41,568 nucleotides of DNA from Alphaproteobacteria bacterium. GTDB lineage: Bacteria > Pseudomonadota > Alphaproteobacteria > UBA7985 > JAUIBT01. The notes beneath the pieces are model-generated. The model did not search any database. It had not been told where the DNA came from and worked only from the letters and a program-made list of their open reading frames with translations. Each line of letters opens with the position of its first letter. Position 1 is the stretch's first letter. A program made the translations under genes and the position numbers. This document shows, piece after piece, positions 19,570-28,139 of the stretch. The stretch is from contig JAUIHE010000008.1 of the NCBI GenBank assembly GCA_030432195.1, forward strand, positions 1 to 41,568, written 5' to 3'.

Positions 19570-20073
19570 CTATCTGTGGGACAGCGACTCAAGGTCTGCA
19601 TTCGCCAGGCCGTAGAGCAAAGGCGCGCGGGGGTCCCGATAGCGAAAGACCGCATAGCGGGCGTTGGCAAGCGCTGCGCCTTGGCCTTCTTGAAACAGAA
19701 AGCTGCGGGGCTGTATTAAATAGCGTGATCCCCACTGTTGGACAGGCAGAGCCACTTGCTGAGGCCCCAACTCTTCTAAATTGACGGCCAATTCTGCGAA
19801 GGTTGCGATGCCGCGCGCGTCCAGGGAAAGCACCGCAAAGCGAGCCCGTTGCGGCGCATCCGCTTCGCTTGTGTCTGCCTCATAGGCCAAGGCCATATAG
19901 TCGCCTTGAAGCAAAGAGCGTGGGTCGGCAGGCCGGATGGCAAGGTAGAAAATTTGCCCTTTGCGATAGGTGGCCTCCATGCTGGCGACGCCTCGAAAGA
20001 CGACAAAAAGGCACGCCAGAACTGACAACCCAACACCCAAGCGAAATATCCAGCGCACCGCCAACTTGCTCAT
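19570..20073 (-). CDS. GDYXXLXY domain-containing protein
   Basis: LAIRPADPRSLLQGDYMALAYE contains the family-defining GDYxxLxY; 4-bp overlap with the upstream DUF2157 gene. Confidence 0.82.
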   Translation of the reverse strand: MSKLAVRWIFRLGVGLSVLACLFVVFRGVASMEATYRKGQIFYLAIRPADPRSLLQGDYMALAYEADTSEADAPQRARFAVLSLDARGIATFAELAVNLEELGPQQVALPVQQWGSRYLIQPRSFLFQEGQGAALANARYAVFRYRDPRAPLLYGLANADLESLSHR

Positions 20074-22169
20074 GCCTGGGCCTCCTGATCCGAAGCATCG
20101 CGGTCATTGCCCGGCTTGGAAAGGCCCCATGCCAAAGCCGCGAAAACGCCCCACATGACGGCCGCCGACAGGCCCAGATAGCCCGCCTTGGCCAGCAGCG
20201 TTCCTGTTAGTGCCATGTACCATTGATTGAGAGAGATCAACAACGTCAGCCAGCCGATGATCTCAAGGACCAGGTTTTCGCGCTGGCGCCCTCCCAGCAT
20301 TAGCATGACCGCGAAAATGCTCATCAGCGGCAAAGCGATGGTCGCCAAGATCAAAAGCCCCGCAAAGGGCAAGAACTGCCAGCCGTTGTGACCCTGGCGT
20401 TGGCGGTCATGAACGACGACAAGGGCAAGGCCAACCAGACCGACCGCCACCAGGAATCGCTGTTGCCAAAAGGACGTCGGTGACACCATGAGCCCGAAGT
20501 ACGGTGCCGTGCTGTCAGGCATGATACCCCGCCCCCAAAGGATCATGACGATTTCTAACAGGATCAAAGTCACCGCCACGAGGCCCCAGTGAAGATAGCG
20601 CCAGCTTGCCCATTTGGGTTGAACGAAATGCCCCGCGGCCACCATCGCCATGAGGAACACGGCTGTTTGCTCAATGGTCAAGAAGCGGAACAGTTCTGGC
20701 ACAAAGGCCGTTAGCGTCGCGATCAAAAGCACCACCTGCCCCGGCCGCCAGACCTTGCCAGGCACAGAGGCCAAAAAGAAGCCTAGGATCACAAAGCGCA
20801 ACAGGTAGCCAATTGGGCTCACGTAATCACCCGAAAAATCGAACTCTTGGTAAATTCCGTTCAGGAGAAAAACCAGGCCAATCAGATATAGGACAAACAA
20901 AAAGGCATGGGTTCCCGACTGGCTCGTCGGATCTTTCAGACCGGTGCGGTAGCTCATATACAGGCAAAGGCCTGAGAGCATCAGCCCTAGTATGGGCAAG
21001 ACCGCCCATACATCTTCAACCAGCACAAGCAGCGCTAAGGTAATCAGGAGCCCCCCAATCAGACCGCCGATAGCCCGCAAAACAGTAACCGACCAGTGAT
21101 TTGCGGCGTCCATGACCCCTTTGACCAGCCCCGGCTCGAACCCCTTGCCGAGCCCATAGGTCTTAATCCACCGGCGCATGACCGAAGCCGCGCCCACGAA
21201 GCACCCAAGAATTACCAAGCCAAAAAGCAGATAGTAGCCCAAGCCATCAGGCAGCGAGTTTGGACTCGTTAGCAAAATGACCCTGAACCCCACAGCGGCA
21301 ACCGCCCCAGCGATCCAGAATACGCCGACAAAGGTCAGCAGGGCTTCATGGCGAACGAAGGCAGACATCAACAAGCTACCCGCCAAGGTGACACTAGCGG
21401 CAAACCACATCAGCCAAAACGCGCCAGAAGGGATGGTATCGACCAAGGTATTGGGCCACAACAAGAGCCAGAAATATAGGAACCAGGGAATAACGGCGGT
21501 CAGCGCGAGTAAGCCAGGCAACAAACTGGGACGCAGCCATTCTACGCGCTCAAACAGAACCTGACGCAAGGCCAGCACCAAAGCCGCGCCTAGCAACAGC
21601 ACCACCCAAGGATCAAGGACATGGGCCCAAAGCCCTGACATCAATTCAGGGGCCTGTTGTCTCATAAGAAACACACCAATCCAGAACACCACGAGCCAAG
21701 CCGCCCAAAGGATTTGCGCGCGACCGACCAGGACCAAGGGCAGAGCATAAAGAGCCCAAGTCAAGAAGAGGCCAAAACTATCTGCACCGAGCTGATAGAC
21801 CTGCCCCACCAGCGCAAGAATCGTGCCCAACAGGCCAAAGGTCAGCAACAGCAAGGGGCCTCGCGCCGCGGACATAGGCCCCGCCCACAGCGTCAAACCA
21901 GCGGACAGCAGCAGCCCCAGCGCCACCAGCCCAATCCGCCCGACACGGCTCAAATCTTGCCAGTTGTAGGCGATGAAACAGGTAATAGCCGCCAGGGTCA
22001 GAAGACTGGCCATGAGCAAACTGACCGCAACCAACCAACCGTGCCAGTCACCGGGACGCGCCAACGGGGTTAGCGCTTCAACGGGGGCAAATCTTGGCCC
22101 CTGGGACTGGCTAGGAGTAGCTGAAGTTGTCAAAACGCGCCCTTCCGAGTTAACCCAAAACCGAAACAA
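20070..22169 (-). CDS. DUF2157/DUF4401-type multi-TM membrane protein
   Basis: 699 aa, many TM helices, N-terminal LAAITCFIAYNWQDLSRVGRIGLVALGLLLSAGLTLWAG typical of DUF2157; paired with GDYXXLXY protein. Confidence 0.8.
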   Translation of the reverse strand: MFRFWVNSEGRVLTTSATPSQSQGPRFAPVEALTPLARPGDWHGWLVAVSLLMASLLTLAAITCFIAYNWQDLSRVGRIGLVALGLLLSAGLTLWAGPMSAARGPLLLLTFGLLGTILALVGQVYQLGADSFGLFLTWALYALPLVLVGRAQILWAAWLVVFWIGVFLMRQQAPELMSGLWAHVLDPWVVLLLGAALVLALRQVLFERVEWLRPSLLPGLLALTAVIPWFLYFWLLLWPNTLVDTIPSGAFWLMWFAASVTLAGSLLMSAFVRHEALLTFVGVFWIAGAVAAVGFRVILLTSPNSLPDGLGYYLLFGLVILGCFVGAASVMRRWIKTYGLGKGFEPGLVKGVMDAANHWSVTVLRAIGGLIGGLLITLALLVLVEDVWAVLPILGLMLSGLCLYMSYRTGLKDPTSQSGTHAFLFVLYLIGLVFLLNGIYQEFDFSGDYVSPIGYLLRFVILGFFLASVPGKVWRPGQVVLLIATLTAFVPELFRFLTIEQTAVFLMAMVAAGHFVQPKWASWRYLHWGLVAVTLILLEIVMILWGRGIMPDSTAPYFGLMVSPTSFWQQRFLVAVGLVGLALVVVHDRQRQGHNGWQFLPFAGLLILATIALPLMSIFAVMLMLGGRQRENLVLEIIGWLTLLISLNQWYMALTGTLLAKAGYLGLSAAVMWGVFAALAWGLSKPGNDRDASDQEAQA

Positions 22170-22842
22170 TCAAGAGCGCCGCCAGCGCGAACAGCACCAA
22201 CCCTAACACGACATCCAAGAAGGGCCCAAAGCGCAGCAACCAGCGCCGTGCAACGGGTGCCGATACAATCCACGCCAAGCAAACGTGCCAGCTCAGCGAC
22301 AGAGCAACCGCCAAGGCCATGATGGTAAAACGCATCCCTAACCCCAGGTCGTTCCGCACCAACACCGACGTGAGCGACAACCAAAAGGCACCGGCTTTGG
22401 GGTTCAGCATCATCAGCCCCAAGCCTTGGAAGAACCAGGCACTGATCTGCTTGTCGCGCGGCGGCTGAGCGGGCTCGCCCATGACTTGCGGATGCAGGTC
22501 ATCGTCGTGTCCCGGCAGACCATGAGCGTCACGGTAGTGCTGAACCAACAGGCGGGCACCCGATTCCAGTGCCCCCCAACCGACATAGGCCAAAAATGCG
22601 CCGCCCCCCAAGGCCAGCACGACTTTGACGATCTCATAATCTCGCGCGATCGCGGCAACACCGAACAGCGCCAGGCTGGCCCAAATGGCTTCACCCACAC
22701 CGATTCCTGCGGCAATGGCCAGACAGCCCGTCCGGTTGGTGCGGCGCGCAGCGGTGAGCAAGACAGCATAATTCGGCCCCGGGCTGACCAGTGCGATACT
22801 AAAGGGAATAAAAAACAGCAGAATCTCAGTCATCACCGCCAC
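22150..22842 (-). CDS. LysE/RhtB family translocator
   Basis: ALVSPGPNYAVLLTAARRTNRTGCLAIAAGIGVGEAIWASLALFG; LMMLNPKAGAFWLSL. Confidence 0.92.
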   Translation of the reverse strand: MAVMTEILLFFIPFSIALVSPGPNYAVLLTAARRTNRTGCLAIAAGIGVGEAIWASLALFGVAAIARDYEIVKVVLALGGGAFLAYVGWGALESGARLLVQHYRDAHGLPGHDDDLHPQVMGEPAQPPRDKQISAWFFQGLGLMMLNPKAGAFWLSLTSVLVRNDLGLGMRFTIMALAVALSLSWHVCLAWIVSAPVARRWLLRFGPFLDVVLGLVLFALAALLIVSVLG

Positions 22843-23079
22843 CTTACGCTAGCTCTGTGCAAAATACAGACAGAAATTACGCAATGCTTGCGTGGAGGAC
22901 CCGCCCGCCTGATGCCCCTGCGTTTGATCCCAAAAAGCGGGTTTTCTTTCGACTTGGCCGCCGTGCGCTAGCGCACAGCCCGAGCAATCGCCGTCGATTG
23001 TGCCAAAGATCCGCAAAGGGCATTTGCGGCCTATCAAATAGATAGTGCGCGCTGTGAATGCAATTCAGCGAAACCCGCT

Positions 23080-23932
23080 CTAGATGTCTAGTCCCGCCAT
23101 TTGATGGATTGGGTTGATATTGAACCTCTGTGGTTCTGAAGCCGATTGTTTGCAGATGAATTCCTAGGGTGTAAGGCCCTTGGGCGTTTTGAGAGGACGC
23201 CCGAAGTTGTATGCGTTGATGAAGTCTAACAGATGGCTGCGCAGTTGCTCATGATTGTCGTCGTGGAAGCGCTTGACGGTGGCGTGTTTGATTAGCGGAA
23301 CTGCTGAGCCTTCTGCTCCAGGCGTTGTGAACTGGATACCGTTGTCGGTGAGTACAGTGTGAATTTTGTAAGGAACTGCCTCGATCCGCCGGTCCAGGAA
23401 GTCTTTGGCAACCCGGCTCAGTGCCCTTTCATGCAAGTCAAAGAAGGCAAATTTGGACGTTCAGTCTATGGCAACGAACAAATGCAGCTTTCCTTCTTCC
23501 GTGCGAACTTCGGCAATGTCGATATGAAAGTAGCCGATCGGGTACTGCTTGAACTTCTCTTTTTGAGGGCTTGCCTCCATTAACGTCGGGCAGACGGGAA
23601 ATGCCGTGGCGTTGCAAGTAGCGATGTAGGGAGGATCGCGTCAGATGCGGGATCGTTGGCTGGAGCGCATAGAGGCAGTCATCCAGCGGCAGCAATGTAT
23701 GCTTGCGGAAGGCAAGGATGACTGCCTGGTCTTCCAACGATAGAACCGTCGAGCGCGCTTCTTTCGGCTCGGTTGGCAGGTCAGCCGTCGATGTCCGTTT
23801 CTTCTATTTAGCGCCGGTCTTTTGATTGATCCCATAGCGTTTCGAGTGCGATCTCAGGCCCTCTTGAATATTTTGTAGTGCTCGACGGGTTGCCTCCGTC
23901 GTTGTGGTGCTGCCGTGCAAAACTTGTCCCAT
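23080..23932 (-). pseudogene. degenerate IS481-family transposase
   Basis: Minus-strand pieces in order: MGQVLHGSTTTTEATRRALQNIQEGLRSHSKRYGINQKTGAK*, ILAFRKHTLLPLDDCLYALQPTIPHLTRSSLHRYLQRHGISRLPDV, FVAID*TSKFAFFDLHERA, EAVPYKIHTVLTDNGIQF, ATVKRFHDDNHEQLRSHLLDFINAYNFGRPLKTPKGLTP*, FNINPIHQMAGLDI*; interrupted by stops, a frameshift and an internal deletion. Confidence 0.9.
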
Positions 23933-24233
23933 AGTAGGTCCTTCTTCCATTCTTGCGAAACGATTGCACCATCAAAGTCTGGGATCAAACACCTAGCGCA
24001 GGCATGGACCAGCCAAACCGCTAGACACAGCCCGGCAACAACCGAACATTTATCCCATTTCCAGCTTTCGCGGTCCTGCCGCAGGCGAAACATGGGGCAA
24101 ATCATGACATTATTGGGAAATCAACGCGGGCCATATTGCGCCGGCTCGCCGCTTGCCGCATAACAGCACAGCATGGCCAGCTTGATTTTTTGGCCCAAAA
24201 GTTTTTAGAAATTGATTTCCGGGGAGTAGTCCC

Positions 24234-24833
24234 ATGAAGCGCCTGGTATTTTTGGCGACAGCGGTAATCGCGGCTTCCGGCCTAACCGGTTGCGGCGCGA
24301 TCAAAGCCACCGACAAGATTCTGCCGACTGATTACACCACGGTTTACCGTGATAAATACGTGGCGCCGCCAAGCCCGCAGGCAGCCTTGAACGTGTCAAC
24401 GGCCAACCGCATCGTTGCCCGCATTGAGGGCGAAACGCCCGACATTCAGGCCGTTGCTGCTCCTCCGCCAACAAGCTTAGCGCAAATCCCGACGGCCAAC
24501 AGTTTCTCTGGTCAGCCACCAATTTTGGTGCAGCCGATTGAGATCAACACCATCACAGCCCCTGCCCTGCCTGCCCCGCAGGCGACGATACAGCAACAAG
24601 CGCGCGTCTCAGATTTGGACCAGCCGATTGTTCTGTCGCGTCTTAGCGCGGTCGATGTGCGCGCCATCCAGCGCGCTCTGATGGACCGCGGATATCGCAT
24701 CACCCAGATCGACGGTGTTATGGGCCCGGAAACCGGATCGGCCGTTCGCGCCTTCAACCGGGACAACGGCCTGGTCCCCAATGCTTTGACCGGCCGCAGC
24801 CTGCAACTGCTGGGCCTCAGTGCGCTGCTCTAG
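24234..24833 (+). CDS. lipoprotein with C-terminal peptidoglycan-binding domain
   Basis: Lipobox MKRLVFLATAVIAASGLTGCG; C-terminal DVRAIQRALMDRGYRITQIDGVMGPETGSAVRAFNRDNGL (PG_binding_1). Confidence 0.87.
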   Translation: MKRLVFLATAVIAASGLTGCGAIKATDKILPTDYTTVYRDKYVAPPSPQAALNVSTANRIVARIEGETPDIQAVAAPPPTSLAQIPTANSFSGQPPILVQPIEINTITAPALPAPQATIQQQARVSDLDQPIVLSRLSAVDVRAIQRALMDRGYRITQIDGVMGPETGSAVRAFNRDNGLVPNALTGRSLQLLGLSALL

Positions 24834-24867
24834 CGCAGGGTTCTAGCGCAGGGTTCTGGCGCAAGGG
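24829..24867 (+). repeat. 13-bp tandem repeat x3 containing the stop codon
   Basis: TCTAGCGCAGGGT TCTAGCGCAGGGT TCTGGCGCAAGGG read directly. Confidence 0.85.
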
Positions 24868-24945
24868 CCCATGTACAAGGTTCTGGCGACGGGCGGCGCG
24901 CCGCGCGCTCGACCCGTACTGGCTTGCCAACTTAACCCTGCTGGC

Positions 24946-25659
24946 CTAGCCGGAATGAGGCAAAACCGACAGGAGGCGCGAAGCCTCTTCCAGGTCTTCC
25001 GGCCGATTGATATTGAAAAAGGGATCGATTGCGGCTGCTTGGCCGTCGCGCATGACCGACACCAGCGGCCATTCGACCAGTGCGACGCCTTGCGGCTCCG
25101 TAAAGGCCTCGACCTTGCGCACACCGTCCGCCAGAGCGGACTGTAAGTCGCCCAGCAAATCCACGGACCAGAGTGAAAAAACAGGATGTCGGCGGGTCTG
25201 GCTAACGGCCATGGCAACCTGTGCCGAGCCTTGCGGTTCTAGGCTTTCCAACAAGCGCGCGACCAAATCCGCAGGAAAGAAGGGCGCATCACAAGACGCT
25301 AGCGCCAAATAGCGCGGCGGGACCTGATTTGCGCCTACAGGTGGCCGTTCTGCCAACCAGGCAAGTCCTGCCTCTACGCCCGCCAAAGGCCCGGCAAAGC
25401 CGGGTTGGCGGTCTTGCAACAGCGGCAATCCAAACGGTGCAAATCGCTCCCTGTCCTGATTGACGCTGAGTGCTAGGGCGCCGACCTGGGGGCGAAGGCG
25501 CGCGATCGCGTGTTGCAACAGGCTCCGCTCGCCCAGTGCAAGCAAGCTCTTATGCCCGCCCCCCATGCGCCGCGACTGCCCACCAGCGAGAATCAATCCA
25601 GCCACTTCGATTTGCTGGTACCATGGAGTTTTGAGGCCTTGGGGTTCCGTCTCGATCAT
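24946..25659 (-). CDS. mobA: molybdenum cofactor guanylyltransferase
   Basis: VAGLILAGGQSRRMGGGHKSLLALG; LASCDAPFFPADLV; DPFFNINRPEDL. Start taken at MIETEPQG; the ORF track extends to 25776. Confidence 0.92.
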   Translation of the reverse strand: MIETEPQGLKTPWYQQIEVAGLILAGGQSRRMGGGHKSLLALGERSLLQHAIARLRPQVGALALSVNQDRERFAPFGLPLLQDRQPGFAGPLAGVEAGLAWLAERPPVGANQVPPRYLALASCDAPFFPADLVARLLESLEPQGSAQVAMAVSQTRRHPVFSLWSVDLLGDLQSALADGVRKVEAFTEPQGVALVEWPLVSVMRDGQAAAIDPFFNINRPEDLEEASRLLSVLPHSG

Positions 25660-25712
25660 CCGCTCTCCCCCCTCTGGGGCGTTCCTCGGGCGCCTTCCTG
25701 TGGGGCCCTGCA

Positions 25713-25772
25713 CCTGGCTTGGACTTGCGCCTTTCTTGGACTTGCGCCTGGCTTGGACTTGCGCCTGGCTTG
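25713..25772. repeat. 17-bp tandem repeat, three units plus a partial
   Basis: CCTGGCTTGGACTTGCG / CCTTTCTTGGACTTGCG / CCTGGCTTGGACTTGCG / CCTGGCTTG read directly. Confidence 0.85.
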
Positions 25773-25825
25773 CCACAGGGCGCCTACCTCGGCCCCAATA
25801 TAGGGGCTGTTGGCGACCGCGTGCG

Positions 25826-26512
25826 CTAAAACAGCAGGTCCGGCAAGGCGTCCAGCGACGGCACTTGCACGTCGGGCGTGCCCGGCAATTCGTCCAATTG
25901 CCCCGAAAGCCCCCGGTTCAACCAAGCAACTTGATAGCCAAACTGTTTGGCCCCGGCTGCATCCCAGGTGTTTGACGACACAAACAGGACTTCGTTCTTG
26001 TCCACGCCGAACTCGGTCAAAGGCAACTCATAGACCGCAGGCGACGGCTTGAAGATTTGCAGCTCGTCAACAGAGATCAGCTCGTCAAGCTGGCTCGAGA
26101 TACCCGCGCTTTCAACCGCGCCGCGCAGCATGTCGGGACCACCATTCGACAAAATGGCCGTCTTGAAGCCTTGCTCTTTCAGCCAGGTCAAGCAAGGTAG
26201 CGCGTCGGCATAAGGCGCCAACCGCCAATAGACATCCAGCAGGTGCTGGAACAAGGGCGTGTCGGTGGTCAAATCATGCGCCTTGAAGGCATAGCTCAGC
26301 GCTTTTTCCGTCAAGGCCCAAAAATCCTGATAGTCGCCCCGCAGCGAGACCAGCCAAGAATACTCCAACTGCTTTTGCCGCCAGAGATCCGAAATTGACT
26401 GTGCGTCATCGCCCAGCAGGTCGCGCTGGCTGTTGATGGCCGAATGCACATCTAACAGGGTTCCATAGGCATCAAAGACCACCACAACGACGGCGTCTTG
26501 ATCCAAGCTCAT
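25826..26512 (-). CDS. haloacid dehalogenase type II (HAD family)
   Basis: VVFDAYGTLLDVHSA, AILSNGGPDML, KPSPAVYELPL, VLFVSSNTWDAAGAKQFGYQVAWLNR. Start taken at MSLDQDAV; the ORF track extends to 26659. Confidence 0.92.
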   Translation of the reverse strand: MSLDQDAVVVVVFDAYGTLLDVHSAINSQRDLLGDDAQSISDLWRQKQLEYSWLVSLRGDYQDFWALTEKALSYAFKAHDLTTDTPLFQHLLDVYWRLAPYADALPCLTWLKEQGFKTAILSNGGPDMLRGAVESAGISSQLDELISVDELQIFKPSPAVYELPLTEFGVDKNEVLFVSSNTWDAAGAKQFGYQVAWLNRGLSGQLDELPGTPDVQVPSLDALPDLLF

Positions 26513-26765
26513 AAGGCCTCCCACAGCCGGGCCTTGCGGTAAAAAGGACAACCGAGCACCAGCCCTCCTCCCCAAGGTAAAATTCGAAACAATGGCAGCG
26601 CTTGGCGCGCAAGGCTGCACCTGGCTGACAGGCCGTTCGCGTGGGCGTCGGCCCTGCAACGCCCGTCAGCATCGTTCATAAATCAACCTGCGATAGGGCT
26701 ATGGCAAGGTGTTGCTCACTGCAAAATCGCCTTATGCGAACAAATTCTTGAAAGCCAGGCAGCGA

Positions 26766-27404
26766 TCAAGCCGAACGCGCGCTGAGCTGCAAGGCTAAGG
26801 CATTGGACGATGCGCGCTGCAAGGCTTCTTGCAAGAAGTCCAAACGATCCTGCCCCCAAATAACTTCATTGCCAAGGCAATAGCTGGGTGCGCCAAACAC
26901 GCCCCGCTCGATTGCCTCTTGGGTGTTGGCGTCCAGCAGGCCCGCCCCTTCGGCCTGCGCGCGCGCGATAAGGTCATCGGCGTTCAGACCGTGGTTCTTG
27001 ATGATGTTCGCCACGCGCTCTTCGTCGGATAAATCCAAGTCCTGCAACCAGACCAGTTCGTGAAAGCTTTGCGCCAGATCGCCCGCCATCTCGCTATCGT
27101 TCTGGCCAACCAGAGCCACGACGGCATTTGCCAGAGAATCATCGGTCGGAAAAAACTTAGGCTGCAAATTGAGGGGGCTCTCAAGTCGCGCCGACCAGCG
27201 CTTCAGCTCAGCGAACCGCCAGGCCTGACGGCTAGGGTGGCGCTTGGCTGGCGGCTGCCCGCCAGTGGCTTCAAAGACCTTGCCCAGGCGAACAGGCTTG
27301 TAGTTGACCTGAACGTCAAAAGGGGCCGTCACCGCACGAAAGCGCCGGTGCCCCAGATAAGAAAAGGGCGAAATCAGTGTAAAATAATAGTCGAGCTCCA
27401 GCAC
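26766..27404 (-). CDS. 2-hydroxychromene-2-carboxylate isomerase (DsbA/GST-kappa-like)
   Basis: LDYYFTLISPFSYLGHRRF; GVFGAPSYCLGNEVIWGQDRLDFLQEAL. Confidence 0.88.
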   Translation of the reverse strand: MLELDYYFTLISPFSYLGHRRFRAVTAPFDVQVNYKPVRLGKVFEATGGQPPAKRHPSRQAWRFAELKRWSARLESPLNLQPKFFPTDDSLANAVVALVGQNDSEMAGDLAQSFHELVWLQDLDLSDEERVANIIKNHGLNADDLIARAQAEGAGLLDANTQEAIERGVFGAPSYCLGNEVIWGQDRLDFLQEALQRASSNALALQLSARSA

Positions 27405-27757
27405 AATCCAGTCCTTTTTGTTGGTGCACGCCCTTCAGCGCGGCGTGCTGCGCTTGGAAGGAACCACTGCCTGAATATCGTTGACACGTGCGCGGATAAA
27501 ACGTCATTTTTCCCCGCCACTCAAATCATAATTTTGGGCAAGCGGCACACGTTGCAAATTGCCCTCACCGCAACGCTCGGTAGGAGGTCTAGATGAGTTT
27601 GCGCAATCATATTGCGCTGCTTACCCCGCGATTGACAGAGCAAAGTTTGGGTGAGGATAAGTTTCGCTAAGCCAGACCCAAAAAAGAAGTAGACAGCTAA
27701 ACAGTGCTTTCATATAAGCGGGTCTCACATCGTGCGCAGACGCCATGCTGTCAGGTT

Positions 27758-27833
27758 GCCGGGATAGCTCAGTTGGTAGAGCAACGGATTGAAAATCCGT
27801 GTGTCGGCGGTTCAAGTCCGCCTCCTGGCACCA
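27758..27833 (+). tRNA. tRNA-Phe(GAA)
   Basis: 76-nt cloverleaf GCCGGGATAGCTCAGTTGGTAGAGCAACGGATTGAAAATCCGTGTGTCGGCGGTTCAAGTCCGCCTCCTGGCACCA, anticodon GAA, encoded CCA; followed by T-rich tract. Confidence 0.97.
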
Positions 27834-28025
27834 TTTTTCTAAAATTTTTTTGTGCTGAAATCGCGCGCAGCGACCGTTGCCGAACGATAGCTTGCGTCCA
27901 GCGGCATAATCGTGTTGGCGCCCTAAATGACGCCTGTTCCGAGGATGCTTATTTAATTGGTCCGCAGGTCAATCCCTCAGCCGCCTCTTTGCCGCGCCGG
28001 CCATTCCGCTCCCCCCCCGGCCAAC

Positions 28026-28055
28026 AAAAAAGCCGAAGCAAATCGCCTCGGCTTT
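28026..28055 (-). terminator. intrinsic terminator of gapA
   Basis: Minus strand AAGCCGAGGC-GATTT-GCTTCGGCTTTTTTG: 10-bp stem (one G-U), 5-nt loop, U tract. Confidence 0.88.
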
Positions 28056-28120
28056 CGTGGGTGGCTTTCGTGGGTGGCTTTCGCAAGTAACTTTCTTGGA
28101 TAGCTATCGTGGGTCGCTTT
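28056..28120. repeat. 13-bp degenerate tandem repeat x5 in the gapA 3' UTR
   Basis: CGTGGGTGGCTTT, CGTGGGTGGCTTT, CGCAAGTAACTTT, CTTGGATAGCTAT, CGTGGGTCGCTTT are adjacent and in register. Confidence 0.85.
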
Positions 28121-28139
28121 CACCTGCTCTCGCTTTGCG

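Noticed and set aside
23854-24105. 83 aa minus-strand ORF (MICPMFRLRQD...)
   Set aside because: Overlaps the IS481 5' end and its flank in another frame; no domain or convincing RBS.
26513-26765. Spacer upstream of the HAD gene considered for an ncRNA
   Set aside because: No conserved RNA family signature recognised.
28056-28120. Repeat array considered as CRISPR
   Set aside because: Contiguous 13-bp units without spacers and no cas genes in the window.
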